From the NCBI GenBank assembly GCA_002702655.1, contig PABB01000017.1, forward strand, positions 62,001-126,000: a DNA stretch of 64,000 nt. The letters are read 5' to 3'. The DNA is from Planctomycetaceae bacterium (lineage in GTDB: Bacteria; Planctomycetota; Planctomycetia; Pirellulales; Lacipirellulaceae). Under the pieces are notes generated by a model. That model was given only the letters and a program-made list of their open reading frames with translations. It did not search any database and was not told where the DNA came from. This document shows, one piece after another, positions 45,787 through 55,398 of the stretch; positions within the stretch are counted from its first letter, which is position 1; every line of letters begins with the position of its first letter. The position numbers were made by a program, and so were the translations under genes.

Positions 45787-47784
45787 TCAAAGCGGCGGCG
45801 GGTCGCGGCGCGGGGGGCCTTGGGGCGGACGCTGCTCAGGACGCGGGCGCGGCGGGCGATTCCCGCTGGCCTGGCGGTCCGGCAGCCGCGTGTAGTCTTC
45901 ACGCCAATGCCAGCCCAGCGGGGTCTGAAGCTCGCGGGCCGCCAGATGCGCCCAAGGCGTGCCGGGGTGCTCGTCGACGACGCGTTGGAGCGATTCCCGC
46001 GCTGTTGCCGCCGTTTTCTCCAGGACGCTATTGGCATAGTCGTCGCCTCGCCCAAGCACCCACGTGTTGTTGCGAGGATCTTCAAACTCCATGCCCTGCT
46101 TCGCTCGCGCCAGCATCGCGTTGTAGCCCGCGGTGCGCACCTGCGTCGCCAACGCTCGTCCCACCGCGAGGTCGTACCCGGCTCGCCAACGCGGCTCGGT
46201 GAGTCGTGCGCGGTCGTCCGCGCCTGCAGCCAGCGTCTGCACAATCCGGTCAATCTTCGGTTGCAGGACGGCGGCTGACTGCTGCGCTTGTGACAGCAGT
46301 TGCGCCAGTTCCGCCTCGTCGCGTCGGGGAAACCGCAGGCGCACGTCCTGCATGGGCGACGTCCACGACAGCCGCGCCGCTTCGACCAACGCACGCCGGG
46401 CTCGGTTCGATGTCACGAGTCTCTCGTAGTTGGCGAGCGACACGTACTCCGGCTGATACCGCTGCATCACATCGGGATCGAAGAAACGAGCGAAACGGGC
46501 GGCCAACGGTTCAATCTCGCCAGGGCGAACGGCGCGACCCACGACGCGGTTGGGGTGAACGGTGAAATACAGGCCGCTTGTTTCGCAGCACAGCCGAGTC
46601 AGCGCGTACGGCCCGAAGCCCGAGTCGAGCAACTCCTCCAACTCGCCGCGATCGCGATTGTCGGCAAACGAGAGCTTGAGCCGCTCGGGCATGAGCGACT
46701 CGGGCCCCAATCGCACCGGCGGCCACTGCGGGCGCTGATCGAAGTTGGGATCGGGGTCGACCCACTTCACCCGCGCATACTCCCGCCCGAACGGCGCCGG
46801 TCGGCCGACGACGTACACGGAGATCGCGCTCTTGCGGCACACATCGACGGCCTCGTCCAGCATGTCCGGGTCGTCGCCCGATTCGTCGGTGAACATCACA
46901 ATCATCACGTTGCGACCGCCGTTGCGCGGCGTGCGATAGCGACGATACTTCTCGGCCGTCATCGTGACGGCGGTGAACACGTTTTCAACCTGGGTCGTGG
47001 AATCCGTGATGCCGCGGATGGCGGCTTCGATCGTCGCGAAGTCGTCCGTCGGCTCGGCGGTCAACCGATGCGGTTCGGCGTCGAATCCAATCACAGCGGT
47101 AAGCAGCGGCTTGTCCTCATGGCGGCGGAACGCCGGGTTGTCTGCCGCTTCGATGACGCCCAACTCTTCGTAGATGCGGCGGAAACGCTTGAGCACGCCG
47201 GCACGCTCGGCGCGCATGCTGCCCGACTGGTCGAACATCCACACGACCAGCGTCGGCCGCTGGGCCAGCGAGGCAAGAATTTCATGCGTAATGCGGTCGA
47301 TGGCGCCCTCGGCCGCCGTCGTGCCGACGCTGCCAATGCCTTGCACCGGCGCCAGTTCGGATAGCTCCGTCGCGACAACCATTTCCGTCGGCAGGTCGAG
47401 CGACACGGTCTCGGCCGGGACGGTCGTCAACTCCGGCTGGATCGCGGTGAGCGAGTCGAGCGAAAACTCGGCCGCCACGGCCAGGGCCGAGTCGCCTTCG
47501 CCCGCTCCCAGGGCGCCAATGTCCTCGAACACCTCGTCGGTCGATGCAAATTCCTCCGAGAGCTCCGGGTCGGTCAGATCGAGCGGCTCGTACTGGAGCC
47601 CGAGATCAGGGCGGCGGCCAGGCAACGTCCAACTGGCCAGCGCCAGCAGTCCCAGCAGCGCGAGATGCACGAAAAAACTCGCCACCCACGCGGTCGACTC
47701 GGCGTCCAGCGACGTGGGGGCTGCCGACACGCTGGGCGCGGGCGGTGCAGCGCGCTGCGGCGGGTCGGCAACGACCTGGGACAT
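45787..47784 (-). CDS. VWA-domain membrane protein
   Basis: A 665-aa protein from the ATG at 47784. One membrane helix (WVASFFVHLALLGLLALASW) near residue 35 anchors it. A von Willebrand factor A domain (about residues 170-370) has the MIDAS motif VVWMFDQSGSMRAERAG and later VMIVMFTDESGDDPDMLDEA, consistent with metal-ion-dependent adhesion or assembly. The C-terminal 250 residues are helical and end in a Pro/Arg-rich tail. It is probably a cell-envelope assembly or adhesion protein; no operon partner is adjacent. It is divergent from the hydrolase-fold gene. Confidence 0.88.
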   Translation of the reverse strand: MSQVVADPPQRAAPPAPSVSAAPTSLDAESTAWVASFFVHLALLGLLALASWTLPGRRPDLGLQYEPLDLTDPELSEEFASTDEVFEDIGALGAGEGDSALAVAAEFSLDSLTAIQPELTTVPAETVSLDLPTEMVVATELSELAPVQGIGSVGTTAAEGAIDRITHEILASLAQRPTLVVWMFDQSGSMRAERAGVLKRFRRIYEELGVIEAADNPAFRRHEDKPLLTAVIGFDAEPHRLTAEPTDDFATIEAAIRGITDSTTQVENVFTAVTMTAEKYRRYRTPRNGGRNVMIVMFTDESGDDPDMLDEAVDVCRKSAISVYVVGRPAPFGREYARVKWVDPDPNFDQRPQWPPVRLGPESLMPERLKLSFADNRDRGELEELLDSGFGPYALTRLCCETSGLYFTVHPNRVVGRAVRPGEIEPLAARFARFFDPDVMQRYQPEYVSLANYERLVTSNRARRALVEAARLSWTSPMQDVRLRFPRRDEAELAQLLSQAQQSAAVLQPKIDRIVQTLAAGADDRARLTEPRWRAGYDLAVGRALATQVRTAGYNAMLARAKQGMEFEDPRNNTWVLGRGDDYANSVLEKTAATARESLQRVVDEHPGTPWAHLAARELQTPLGWHWREDYTRLPDRQASGNRPPRPRPEQRPPQGPPRRDPPPL

Positions 47785-47971
47785 GGGCGATGGTGGCGGT
47801 GACAAGGGCAAGGGCCAGCGGTACTTCCATTGTCGCTCGGCGAGCCGGATTGGGCAACGAAAGCTCGCAACGCCCCCTGGGCCAGATGGTATCATGCAAG
47901 AGAGTCGCGGGTCGAAGGCGCCGTTGCCTGAATGCTCGCGAGGCGCCGATTCACCCGCTTGAAGACATGCC

Positions 47972-48931
47972 ATGACACGCCCGTTTCTTCGATTTTTCCC
48001 ATGTGGCGCCCTTCTCGCAGCCATTGCCTGCATGACCTCGCCCGTTCTGGGACAGCTGGCAGGGCGAGCAGGGGCTCCGCCGCGACCCGTTGATCAAACG
48101 CTTGTCACGCGTGACGGCGTCGACCTGCGGATCAGCTATTTCCCCAGCGACGCGGGCCAGGACGCCACGCCAGTGGTGCTGCTGCACGATTTTGGCGAAT
48201 CGCGGGCGGTGATGCGGGGACTGGCACTCGCATTGCAGACGCCGGGGCCCGCCGGCGCCGGCGAGATCCCGCGCCGGGCGGTCGTCACCGTCGATCTGCG
48301 CGGGCACGGGGACAGTCGGTCAGCGGCCGGCGTCGATGGGCCTGTGCAGTTGGATCATGCGCGCCTGCGTCAAGGCGATTTCGAAGACATGGTGCGGTTT
48401 GACATGGAAGCCGTCCGGTCGTTCTTGGTCGACAAGAACGACGCACGCGAGCTGAACCTCAATAAACTCGCCCTGGTCGGTAGCGGCATGGGCGCCAACG
48501 TGGCTGCGCTGTGGGCCGCCAACGATTGGGACGCCCCGCCGCTGGCCGTGCGCAAGCAGGGGCAGGACGTCAAAGCGCTTGCGCTGATCTCTCCAGCGTG
48601 GAACTTCCGTGGATTGGCCCTGAATGACGCCCTGCGACAGCCCGACGTGCGGCAACGCCTGGCGCTGCTGATCGCCTTCGGCGAAGAGTCGCGCGACGCG
48701 GCCCGCGATGCCGGAAACGTCATTCGGAATGTCGAGAAGTTCCATCCCGAACCGCCGCCCGATCAGGCCAAGGAGAAAAAGGACCTGTTCGTCTACGAAC
48801 TGCCCGCCGCTTTGCAGGGGACCGAACTGTTGAGCAAGGCTAGCTTCGCACTGCCGCCAAAGATCGATGAATTCCTCTGGCGCCGGGTCGACACGAAGTC
48901 GTTTCCGTGGATTGGCCGCAAGGTGAAGTGA
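47972..48931 (+). CDS. Alpha/beta-hydrolase-fold protein without the nucleophile
   Basis: A 319-aa exported protein with a signal peptide (CGALLAAIACMTSPVLGQ). The core has LRISYFPSDAGQDATPVVLL with HDFGESRAVM (oxyanion region), VVTVDLRGHGDSRSAAG and LNLNKLALVGSGMGANVAAL. In the nucleophile elbow the usual GHSMGG is GSGMGA, so the Ser is Gly. Homologues with the same change appear common in planctomycetes. It is likely non-hydrolytic, perhaps a scaffold or carrier. It starts 188 bases from the divergent VWA gene. Confidence 0.82.
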   Translation: MTRPFLRFFPCGALLAAIACMTSPVLGQLAGRAGAPPRPVDQTLVTRDGVDLRISYFPSDAGQDATPVVLLHDFGESRAVMRGLALALQTPGPAGAGEIPRRAVVTVDLRGHGDSRSAAGVDGPVQLDHARLRQGDFEDMVRFDMEAVRSFLVDKNDARELNLNKLALVGSGMGANVAALWAANDWDAPPLAVRKQGQDVKALALISPAWNFRGLALNDALRQPDVRQRLALLIAFGEESRDAARDAGNVIRNVEKFHPEPPPDQAKEKKDLFVYELPAALQGTELLSKASFALPPKIDEFLWRRVDTKSFPWIGRKVK

Positions 48932-49013
48932 GCGGGCGTCGCATTGAGACTTGAGGCCCCAGACGCGCGGCTCGTCGTGCAGACCGCAGGCTGCAATTCG
49001 TGGATCGCATGTC

Positions 49014-49583
49014 TCACCGCGCTGGCAGCGTCAATTCGGCGCCCAAGGGCAACAGGTAGGGGTTGGACAGCACGTCGCGGTTCAGGTCAAAGATCTCCAG
49101 CGCTCGCGCCTCATCGCCCAGGTAGCGAGCGGCAATGCGCTCCAGCGAGTCGCCGTTGTGAATCACGTAGGTTCGCGTCGCCAGCGGCCCGTCAGCCAGC
49201 GAGTCGATTGAGCTGTCGTCAAGCCCGGAGGTAGCGAGCGCCGCTGCATCGGTCGGCGTGACAGGCGGGTCGACCGGCGCCCGCTGGCCGGCGGACTGGC
49301 TGTCGCCAAACAGCACGCCGCTGGACGCAGCGCCCAGATCCAGTCCCAATGGCGGCAATGATTCGGCGGGCGCCGTGGTAGCGATCGCGGTGGCCGGCAG
49401 CGCTCCCGCACTGGCGGGGGCGTGTGGCGGGCTTTGCAGCGGCGTTGACTGCTGCGAGAGGGGCGCTAAGGGTGCTGGCGCATCCGTCTCGCCCGGCGGG
49501 TGCTCGATCCGAAACGGCCAAGCGGCAAAAAGCCCCAAGACAAGCACGGCGCCGGCAGCGGCAAGACGTTGTGGTCGACTCAT
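49014..49583 (-). CDS. LysM-domain membrane-anchored protein
   Basis: A 189-aa protein from the ATG at 49583. One N-terminal membrane helix or signal anchor (AAAGAVLVLGLFAAWPF) is followed by a Pro/Ala/Ser linker. The C-terminal LysM module has RTYVIHNGDSLERIAARYLG and NRDVLSNPYLLPLGAELTLP, which binds peptidoglycan or chitin-like glycans. It sits downstream of secDF in the same direction (324 bases), perhaps outside the operon. Confidence 0.87.
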   Translation of the reverse strand: MSRPQRLAAAGAVLVLGLFAAWPFRIEHPPGETDAPAPLAPLSQQSTPLQSPPHAPASAGALPATAIATTAPAESLPPLGLDLGAASSGVLFGDSQSAGQRAPVDPPVTPTDAAALATSGLDDSSIDSLADGPLATRTYVIHNGDSLERIAARYLGDEARALEIFDLNRDVLSNPYLLPLGAELTLPAR

Positions 49584-49906
49584 AAGGCACGGAGTAGGGC
49601 GGACCCGTCGCGGCCGTCCCTGGCCGAGCATTGATGACGAACGTCGGCGCGGGCCCTCGGGCCGCGCCGCACTTGTGCGAGTCGCTCAGACGGCGATGCG
49701 CATCCATCTCCTGTGATCGATTGCATCGGCTTGCCGACTTGAGCCCGCGGCGGCCGATGTTTCCGGCAAGCTGGGGCGACGGGCCGGTGAAGCCGGCTGC
49801 GCAAAGTTGCCGGACTGCGACGCTTCGCCAGACGCTGCGCAGAAAAATAGCCGCAGCCCGCACAGGAGCCGCGGCCAATTTCGAATCGAGATTCGGTCGG
49901 CCGTTT
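49584..49906. other. Non-coding gap
   Basis: About 320 bases between secDF and the LysM gene; it likely contains the LysM promoter. I see no gene or clear terminator in it. Confidence 0.4.
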
Positions 49907-52900
49907 TTAGGTCGCCTTGGCGGCCGCCTTCTTTCGCTCTTCTGCGTTTTCGATCATGTCGCTCATCCACAGCAGCGCCGGCGACGCGACGAAGATCGAG
50001 CTGTAGGTACCCACGATCACGCCGATGAGCAGCGCGAACGCAAAGCCGTGGATGCCGTCGCCGCCCAGGATGTACAACACCAGAATCGTGAGCAACGTCG
50101 TGCCGGAGGTCAGCAGCGTCCGGGACAGCGTCTGGTTGACGCTGGTGTTGATGATGTCCTTGGTCAGGCGAGGGCTCTTGCCCTTCACTTCGCGAATGCG
50201 GTCAAACACCACGATCGTGTCATTCAGCGAGTAGCCGATCAGCGTGAGCACCGCGGCGACCATCGGGAGGCTGATCTGGAACTTATCGATCATCAGCGCC
50301 TTGGCCAACGGCCCGGCGCCGTCGACCAGATAGGCCGTAAGCGCCACAATGCCCAGCGTAATGACAACGTCGTGCACCAGAGCCACAACGGCGGCCAGAC
50401 CGTAGATGACGCCGTTAAACCTAAACCAGATGTAGCCGATGATGCCAATCAGGCAGAGCACGATTGCCGCGATCGCATCGCGCCCCAATTGGCCGGCGAC
50501 GCGGCTGCCGATCTTGCTGGCCAGCGGGAAAATGGGTTGGGAGTTAATTCGCTGCTGCAGCGAGTCGAAGGCCGGCGCGGCCTCGGCTTCGTCCAGGGCG
50601 ACCGTGACGTTCCAGGACTTGTACCGCCGGCTGGTGCCCTCAACAAAATTGGGAGCGTTTGCCTCCAGGCGGTAGGCCGCCCCGGGATGGCCCGTGGCCG
50701 CTAAGGCATCTTTCAGCAACGATTCAAGCGTGTCGTAGTTGACGCCGCTGTCGTCAGATTCCCCCTCGGCCTCGTCGCCCGTGCCCAGGTCAAATTCGAG
50801 CGTCGCCCGCGTGCCGCCCGCGAACGCCGAGCCATTGTCGTCGGCCGCGGCGGAATCAGCCTCCTCGGCGGGCTCCGAGGTCGCGGCGGACTCGCCAGCG
50901 CCCTCGTCCGACGCATCGTCGTCGGCTGTGTCGCTGTCAGCTCCTTCGTCTGGCGTCGCGGTTTCTTCGGCAGCGGACTCCTCGTCGTTACTCGCACCGT
51001 CGTCCTGCAGAATTGTCGTCATGGCCAGCGGGCCGGGCGGCAAAATCGCTGCTAGCCAGCCGTGCCGTCGAGCCGTCGACGCTTGGTCGTCGACTTCGAC
51101 GGGTGCGAGCGTCTTGACCTCAACGCGGTAGTTCTTCAGCTTGTCGCCAAATGTGTTCCCCAGCAGCGACTCGACGGCGCCAACGTCTTGATTGCGCGAG
51201 GTGACTGTGTAGCGCGTGTTGGTCTCGCCGACCTCGACCAATGTCAGGTTCTGCTCATCCAAATCGGTCCCCTCTTCGATCGTCGATTTGACTTCGGCGT
51301 ACTCAATGGGCTCGTCGAGCACCATCGTCACCGAACTCCCGCCGGTGAAGTCGATGTTGAGTATGTCAGAGCCTCGCGTCACGAGCCCCGCAATACCCAC
51401 CGCGATCATCACCAACGAGACGACCGACGCGATCCCCTTGGCGCCGAGGAAATCGTATTGGGTGCTCCCGATGATCCGCAGCATGGTCATCTTCTTCATA
51501 CGACCGGCTTTCTCGGCCACGTCGAAGATCAGTCGCGAAATGAAGATCGCCGAGTACAAACTCATCAGGATGCCCAGGATCAACGTAACGCCGAAGCCTT
51601 TCACGTTGTCGGGGGCGATCTTGTAAATAACCACGGCCGTGATCAGCGTTGTGACGTTCGCGTCGATAATCGTCGACATGGCCCGGCCGAAGCCGTTGCG
51701 AATCGCCATGCGGAATGCGGCGCCGCGGTCGAGTTCTTCGCGGATACGCTCGAAAATCAGCACGTTGGCGTCGACGGACATACCGACGGTCAGCACCAGA
51801 CCCGCCAGGCCCGGCAGCGTGAAGGCGCCCTTGATCAGCACCATGCAGCCGACGATCAGCAGCAGGTTGGCCAGCAGGGCGATGCACGCTACGACGCCGG
51901 CGAAGTGGTAGTAGAAGACCATAAAGATCAGCACCGCCGCCAGCGACACGCCGATCGCCAGCTTGCCCTGCTCGATCGTCAGCTTGCCTAACGTGGGGCT
52001 GATCTGCTCGCTGCTGATTGGATCTTTGTTGAGTGCCGCGGGCAGACTGCCGGCCTGCAGGATGTCGACGATGAATTGAACCTCGTCCTTGCCCATGCTG
52101 CCGGAGATGATGCCCTGGCCGGTAATTCGTTCGTTGATGTTGGGGGCGCTCAGCAGCGTTTTGTCCAGCAGAATACCAAGGCGGTACTTCTGGCCGCTTT
52201 CGACAGCATGGGCGCCGGTCAATTCGCCGAAAGCGATCGACCCCGGACCATTCATCGAGAAGTGGACGGCCGGGTTGCCCAGATCGTCGTTGCCGACATA
52301 GGCGCTCTTCAGGTGCTTGTCGCCGGTGACGTCCTGGCCGTCGTTGGTCAGGATCAGCAACTGCTTGCCGCGGGCGCCCTCGCGGCGCACCAGCGTCTCG
52401 TCTTCCAGCGTACCGTCGCTCCTCTCGAATTCCTCGGGTCGGTAGCTGACCCAGCGGGCCACTTCCGAGCCGTCGATCCGTACAATGTTGTTGCCGGGGG
52501 GCAACTCCTCAGCCAAGGCAATGATGTTGCGATGCCGCGAAAAGCTGCGGGACGCCACGATGCGAAATTCCAAGGCGCCGGCGGTATAGATGCTGCGCTG
52601 AATGTTTTCGAGTTCTTCCTCGCTCGCCTTGGGAATGATGATCTCAATTTGCCCTTGGCCGTAGCTGCGAATCGACACTTCCTTCGTGCCGGACGGGTCG
52701 ACGCGGCGTGACAGCGAGGTGACCAGCGCCTCGACGAGGTTTTGCTCGACCTGCTCGCGGGTCGGTTTCGGGCCTTCCATGTCGACGTACTCGGCCAGCT
52801 TGTCGTCGACAGCCGTCTCGTCGAGTTCATAAATCAGCGTGATGCCGCCGCTCAGGTCGGGGCCGAGTTTCAATTCGCCGCGGGAAATCACGATCGCCGC

Positions 52901-53260
52901 CGCGGCCAGCGTGCCAATCACCACCGCGAACTTCCAGCCGTGGTCGGGCATCCGCAGCCGCTTGCCCAGCCAATTGCCAATGATCATCGGCACGATGAAC
53001 ACGGCCAGCACCAGCAGCAGGTTGACGACCGACTCGGAGGAAATGCCGCCCGCATCGGCCGCGGCGCCGCCGGGAGCCGCAGCAGCCGCTCCGCCGGCAG
53101 CAGATTGCGCTTGAGCAGCGTCGGCAGCGGGCGCCTCGTCTCCCGATTGAGCCCAGCCGACCGTACTCACGGCCAACGCGGCGGTCGTCGCCAGAGCGAC
53201 CAGGGCAATTCGCCAACCGCGGAGGCGGCGGGCGAACGAATGCAGTACGCGACTTTCCAT
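49907..53260 (-). CDS. secDF: Fused protein translocase subunit SecDF
   Basis: A 1117-aa fusion of SecD and SecF, the proton-driven pulling motor of the Sec export pathway. An N-terminal signal-like segment is followed by the SecD periplasmic region (ELKLGPDLSGGITLIYEL) and membrane helices with the conserved MSVDANVLIFERIREEL. The SecF half has NIDFTGGSSVTMVL and VVFDRIREVKGKSPRLTKDI. Between the halves lies a long Glu/Asp/Ala-rich acidic insert (roughly residues 755-820). yajC is 73 bases upstream and tgt before it, the classical order. The insert is unusual and probably disordered. Confidence 0.96.
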   Translation of the reverse strand: MESRVLHSFARRLRGWRIALVALATTAALAVSTVGWAQSGDEAPAADAAQAQSAAGGAAAAAPGGAAADAGGISSESVVNLLLVLAVFIVPMIIGNWLGKRLRMPDHGWKFAVVIGTLAAAAIVISRGELKLGPDLSGGITLIYELDETAVDDKLAEYVDMEGPKPTREQVEQNLVEALVTSLSRRVDPSGTKEVSIRSYGQGQIEIIIPKASEEELENIQRSIYTAGALEFRIVASRSFSRHRNIIALAEELPPGNNIVRIDGSEVARWVSYRPEEFERSDGTLEDETLVRREGARGKQLLILTNDGQDVTGDKHLKSAYVGNDDLGNPAVHFSMNGPGSIAFGELTGAHAVESGQKYRLGILLDKTLLSAPNINERITGQGIISGSMGKDEVQFIVDILQAGSLPAALNKDPISSEQISPTLGKLTIEQGKLAIGVSLAAVLIFMVFYYHFAGVVACIALLANLLLIVGCMVLIKGAFTLPGLAGLVLTVGMSVDANVLIFERIREELDRGAAFRMAIRNGFGRAMSTIIDANVTTLITAVVIYKIAPDNVKGFGVTLILGILMSLYSAIFISRLIFDVAEKAGRMKKMTMLRIIGSTQYDFLGAKGIASVVSLVMIAVGIAGLVTRGSDILNIDFTGGSSVTMVLDEPIEYAEVKSTIEEGTDLDEQNLTLVEVGETNTRYTVTSRNQDVGAVESLLGNTFGDKLKNYRVEVKTLAPVEVDDQASTARRHGWLAAILPPGPLAMTTILQDDGASNDEESAAEETATPDEGADSDTADDDASDEGAGESAATSEPAEEADSAAADDNGSAFAGGTRATLEFDLGTGDEAEGESDDSGVNYDTLESLLKDALAATGHPGAAYRLEANAPNFVEGTSRRYKSWNVTVALDEAEAAPAFDSLQQRINSQPIFPLASKIGSRVAGQLGRDAIAAIVLCLIGIIGYIWFRFNGVIYGLAAVVALVHDVVITLGIVALTAYLVDGAGPLAKALMIDKFQISLPMVAAVLTLIGYSLNDTIVVFDRIREVKGKSPRLTKDIINTSVNQTLSRTLLTSGTTLLTILVLYILGGDGIHGFAFALLIGVIVGTYSSIFVASPALLWMSDMIENAEERKKAAAKAT

Positions 53261-53333
53261 CGAACTTGTACCTGAACTTCGCTAAAAGCTATGTGCGTCG
53301 ATCACCGGCGCCGGCACGAGGCCGGCCGGCGGT

Positions 53334-53729
53334 CTACTTGGATTCTTTCTTCTGCTTGTCTTCGTCCGTCACCACTCGCGAGATGGCCGACAGGCCGATT
53401 CGCATTTTGGCGCCGGTCGATTCGTCGATGCGAATCGTCACCTGTTCGGCGTCCCGCTGCACGTTGGTCACGACGCCGTGGATGCCGCCGATGGTCACGA
53501 CGCGATCGTTTTCCCGCAAGTCGCCCAGCATCTGTTGGTGCTTCTGCTGCTCGCGCTGCTTGGGACGCAGCATGATGAAGTAGAACAGCACGAAAATGAC
53601 GCCAATTACCAGCGGGTTGAAGAGCGGCCCCTGCTCCGGCGGGTTACCTGCGGCAGGAGCTCCGCCAGCGGCCGGCGCAGCCGCATCGGCGAGCATCACC
53701 AGCCAAGACCATCCGAATGTCGTTTGCAT
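53334..53729 (-). CDS. yajC: Preprotein translocase subunit YajC
   Basis: A 131-aa small accessory of SecDF. A single helix IGVIFVLFYFIMLRPKQREQ is followed by KHQQMLGDLRENDRVVTIGG and IHGVVTNVQRD, the family pattern. The N-terminus is extended and Ala/Gly/Pro-rich (LADAAAPAAGGAPAAGN) compared with E. coli; Met12 is an alternative start. It lies 73 bases before secDF. Confidence 0.95.
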   Translation of the reverse strand: MQTTFGWSWLVMLADAAAPAAGGAPAAGNPPEQGPLFNPLVIGVIFVLFYFIMLRPKQREQQKHQQMLGDLRENDRVVTIGGIHGVVTNVQRDAEQVTIRIDESTGAKMRIGLSAISRVVTDEDKQKKESK

Positions 53730-54128
53730 GAATCAACGGGGGCGTCAGACGCCGCGAACGGGGAGCGTGCCTCGACTTTGCGAGCCGTGGCATGCGGGTT
53801 GGCGCGCTGTTCCAGGGAGCACGGCTCGCAGAGCCGTGGCACGCGGAATCAACGCGGTTCTCGCGCCGGGGCGGCGAGCTGACAAGCGGGCCGCGGACCG
53901 CCGAAATCCGGCCGCCGGGGAGCCCCTGAACAGAAGCGGCCCGACGCGCAACCACGCTGCCGGGCCCTCACGCCTACCGACAATCGGGATATCTTAAATC
54001 CTTGCCCCGTAGGCAACAAGGGCGTCTGCTGGCGGCGCGTCGAGGCCGCCGGCAGGGAGTTTTCGGCCAGCGAACGGGGATGGCCGGGTGTTCGGCGGAT
54101 ATTTGACTGGTGCGAACCAACAGGTGGC
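53730..54128. other. Intergenic region containing REP-like copy B
   Basis: About 400 bases between tgt and yajC. It holds REP-like copy B and a few GC-rich inverted repeats near 53900. No gene is supported. Confidence 0.6.
53765..53846. repeat. REP-like palindromic element, copy B
   Basis: The right unit (53819-53846, CACGGCTC-gca-GAGCCGTG followed by GCACGCGG) is identical to copy A's. The left unit (53765-53793) is degenerate. It lies between tgt and yajC and is not translated in a recognised gene. Confidence 0.8.
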
Positions 54129-55268
54129 TCAAGCCCCGCGCGCGATGTCTGAGGGTGAGGATTGCCAGCCTCGCAGTTTTCGCTCGCGGAATTCGCCGAA
54201 CGCGTCGGCCTCGATTGCCGAGCGAGCCTCGGCCATCAGCCGCTGGTAGTAGGTCAAGTTATGAATCGACGCCAGAATCGGCCCCAGCATCTCGCGAGCT
54301 TGGAACAGGTGCCGGAGATAGCCGCGGCTGCGCTGGCAAGCTGGGCAAGGGCAGCCGGCCTCCAAGGGCCCCGCATCCCGCTCGTGGACGAGGTTTCGCA
54401 GCCGTAGCGGCCCCGCGTCGGTGAAGACCAACGCGTTGCGGCCATTGCGGGTCGGCATGACGCAATCGAACAGGTCGATCCCGCGGGCTATCCCCTGGAC
54501 CAAGTCCTCCGGCCGGCCGACGCCCATCAGATAACGCGGACGATCGGCGGGGAGGGCAGGGGTGGTTTCGTCCAGGATGGCGTACATCTCCTCAGGCGGT
54601 TCGCCGACGCTCAGGCCCCCAACCGCATAGCCCGGGAAGTCGAGCTTCACCAATTCGGCCGCCGACTCGCGCCGCAGCGCCGGGTCGAGCCCGCCCTGGA
54701 CGATGCCGAACTGCGCCTGTCGGGAGCGTGTCGCGGCAGCCCGGCCGCGCTCGGCCCACCGCAGGCTGCGGTAGGTCGCGTCGCGAATCGCGTCGGTTCC
54801 CGCAGGCAGGGCGACCACATGATCGAACTGCATCGCAACGTCGCTGCCCAGGGCTTCCTGAATGGCGATCGACCGCTCGGGGGTGAACTGTACCTCGCTG
54901 CCGTCGATATGCGAGCGGAAGGTGACGCCGTGTTCGGTGACCTTGGCCCGCTCGGCGAGACTGAAGACCTGGAAACCTCCGCTGTCGGTCAGGATGGGGC
55001 CGTCCCACCCCATGAACTGATGCAGCCCGCCTAGCCGGGCGACGACCTCCTCGCCCGGCCGCAGGGCCAGATGGTACGTGTTGCCCAGCACCATTTGGGC
55101 GCCGGTCTCGCGCAGCCGGTCGACGTCAACGCCTTTCACGGTACCCAGCGTGCCAACGGGCATGAACGCGGGCGTTTCAACCGAACCGTGCGGGGTATGA
55201 AATGTCCCGCGGCGGGCCGCCGGGTCGCTCGTCGCATGCAGGTCGAACTGGAAATGGGGGTGGCTCAA
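54129..55268 (-). CDS. tgt: tRNA-guanine transglycosylase
   Basis: A 379-aa enzyme from a TTG at 55268 ([19 protein letters not shown]), the normal length. It exchanges guanine for the queuine precursor at position 34 of tRNAs with GUN anticodons. Catalytic and binding blocks: [15 protein letters not shown]-type ([17 protein letters not shown]), [50 protein letters not shown] and the zinc motif [16 protein letters not shown] with a later His (SIHNLTYY). An upstream ATG-like frame adds 28 residues of poor quality. It precedes yajC-secDF as in many bacteria. Confidence 0.95.
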   Translation of the reverse strand: MSHPHFQFDLHATSDPAARRGTFHTPHGSVETPAFMPVGTLGTVKGVDVDRLRETGAQMVLGNTYHLALRPGEEVVARLGGLHQFMGWDGPILTDSGGFQVFSLAERAKVTEHGVTFRSHIDGSEVQFTPERSIAIQEALGSDVAMQFDHVVALPAGTDAIRDATYRSLRWAERGRAAATRSRQAQFGIVQGGLDPALRRESAAELVKLDFPGYAVGGLSVGEPPEEMYAILDETTPALPADRPRYLMGVGRPEDLVQGIARGIDLFDCVMPTRNGRNALVFTDAGPLRLRNLVHERDAGPLEAGCPCPACQRSRGYLRHLFQAREMLGPILASIHNLTYYQRLMAEARSAIEADAFGEFRERKLRGWQSSPSDIARGA

Positions 55269-55307
55269 GCGACTCGAGTCCCGTGTTCTGCGCCGGCTGT
55301 TGCCAAA

Positions 55308-55369
55308 ATGACCAAGCCCCAATGACCAAAGCTGGCAAACTGCACAGCCCATTGGTCATTGGGGCTTGG
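55308..55369. repeat. 18-bp inverted repeat with ATGACCAA direct repeats
   Basis: CCAAGCCCCAATGACCAA (55312-55329) and its exact inverse (55352-55369) are separated by 22 bases. ATGACCAA is also directly repeated at 55308 and 55322. It lies between the TPR-alphaCTD gene stop and tgt. It could act as a hairpin terminator or processing site between them; such ATGACCAA units look like dispersed planctomycete repeats. Confidence 0.85.
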
Positions 55370-55398
55370 GTTTGATCATTCGCGGACTGCCCGCGGAA

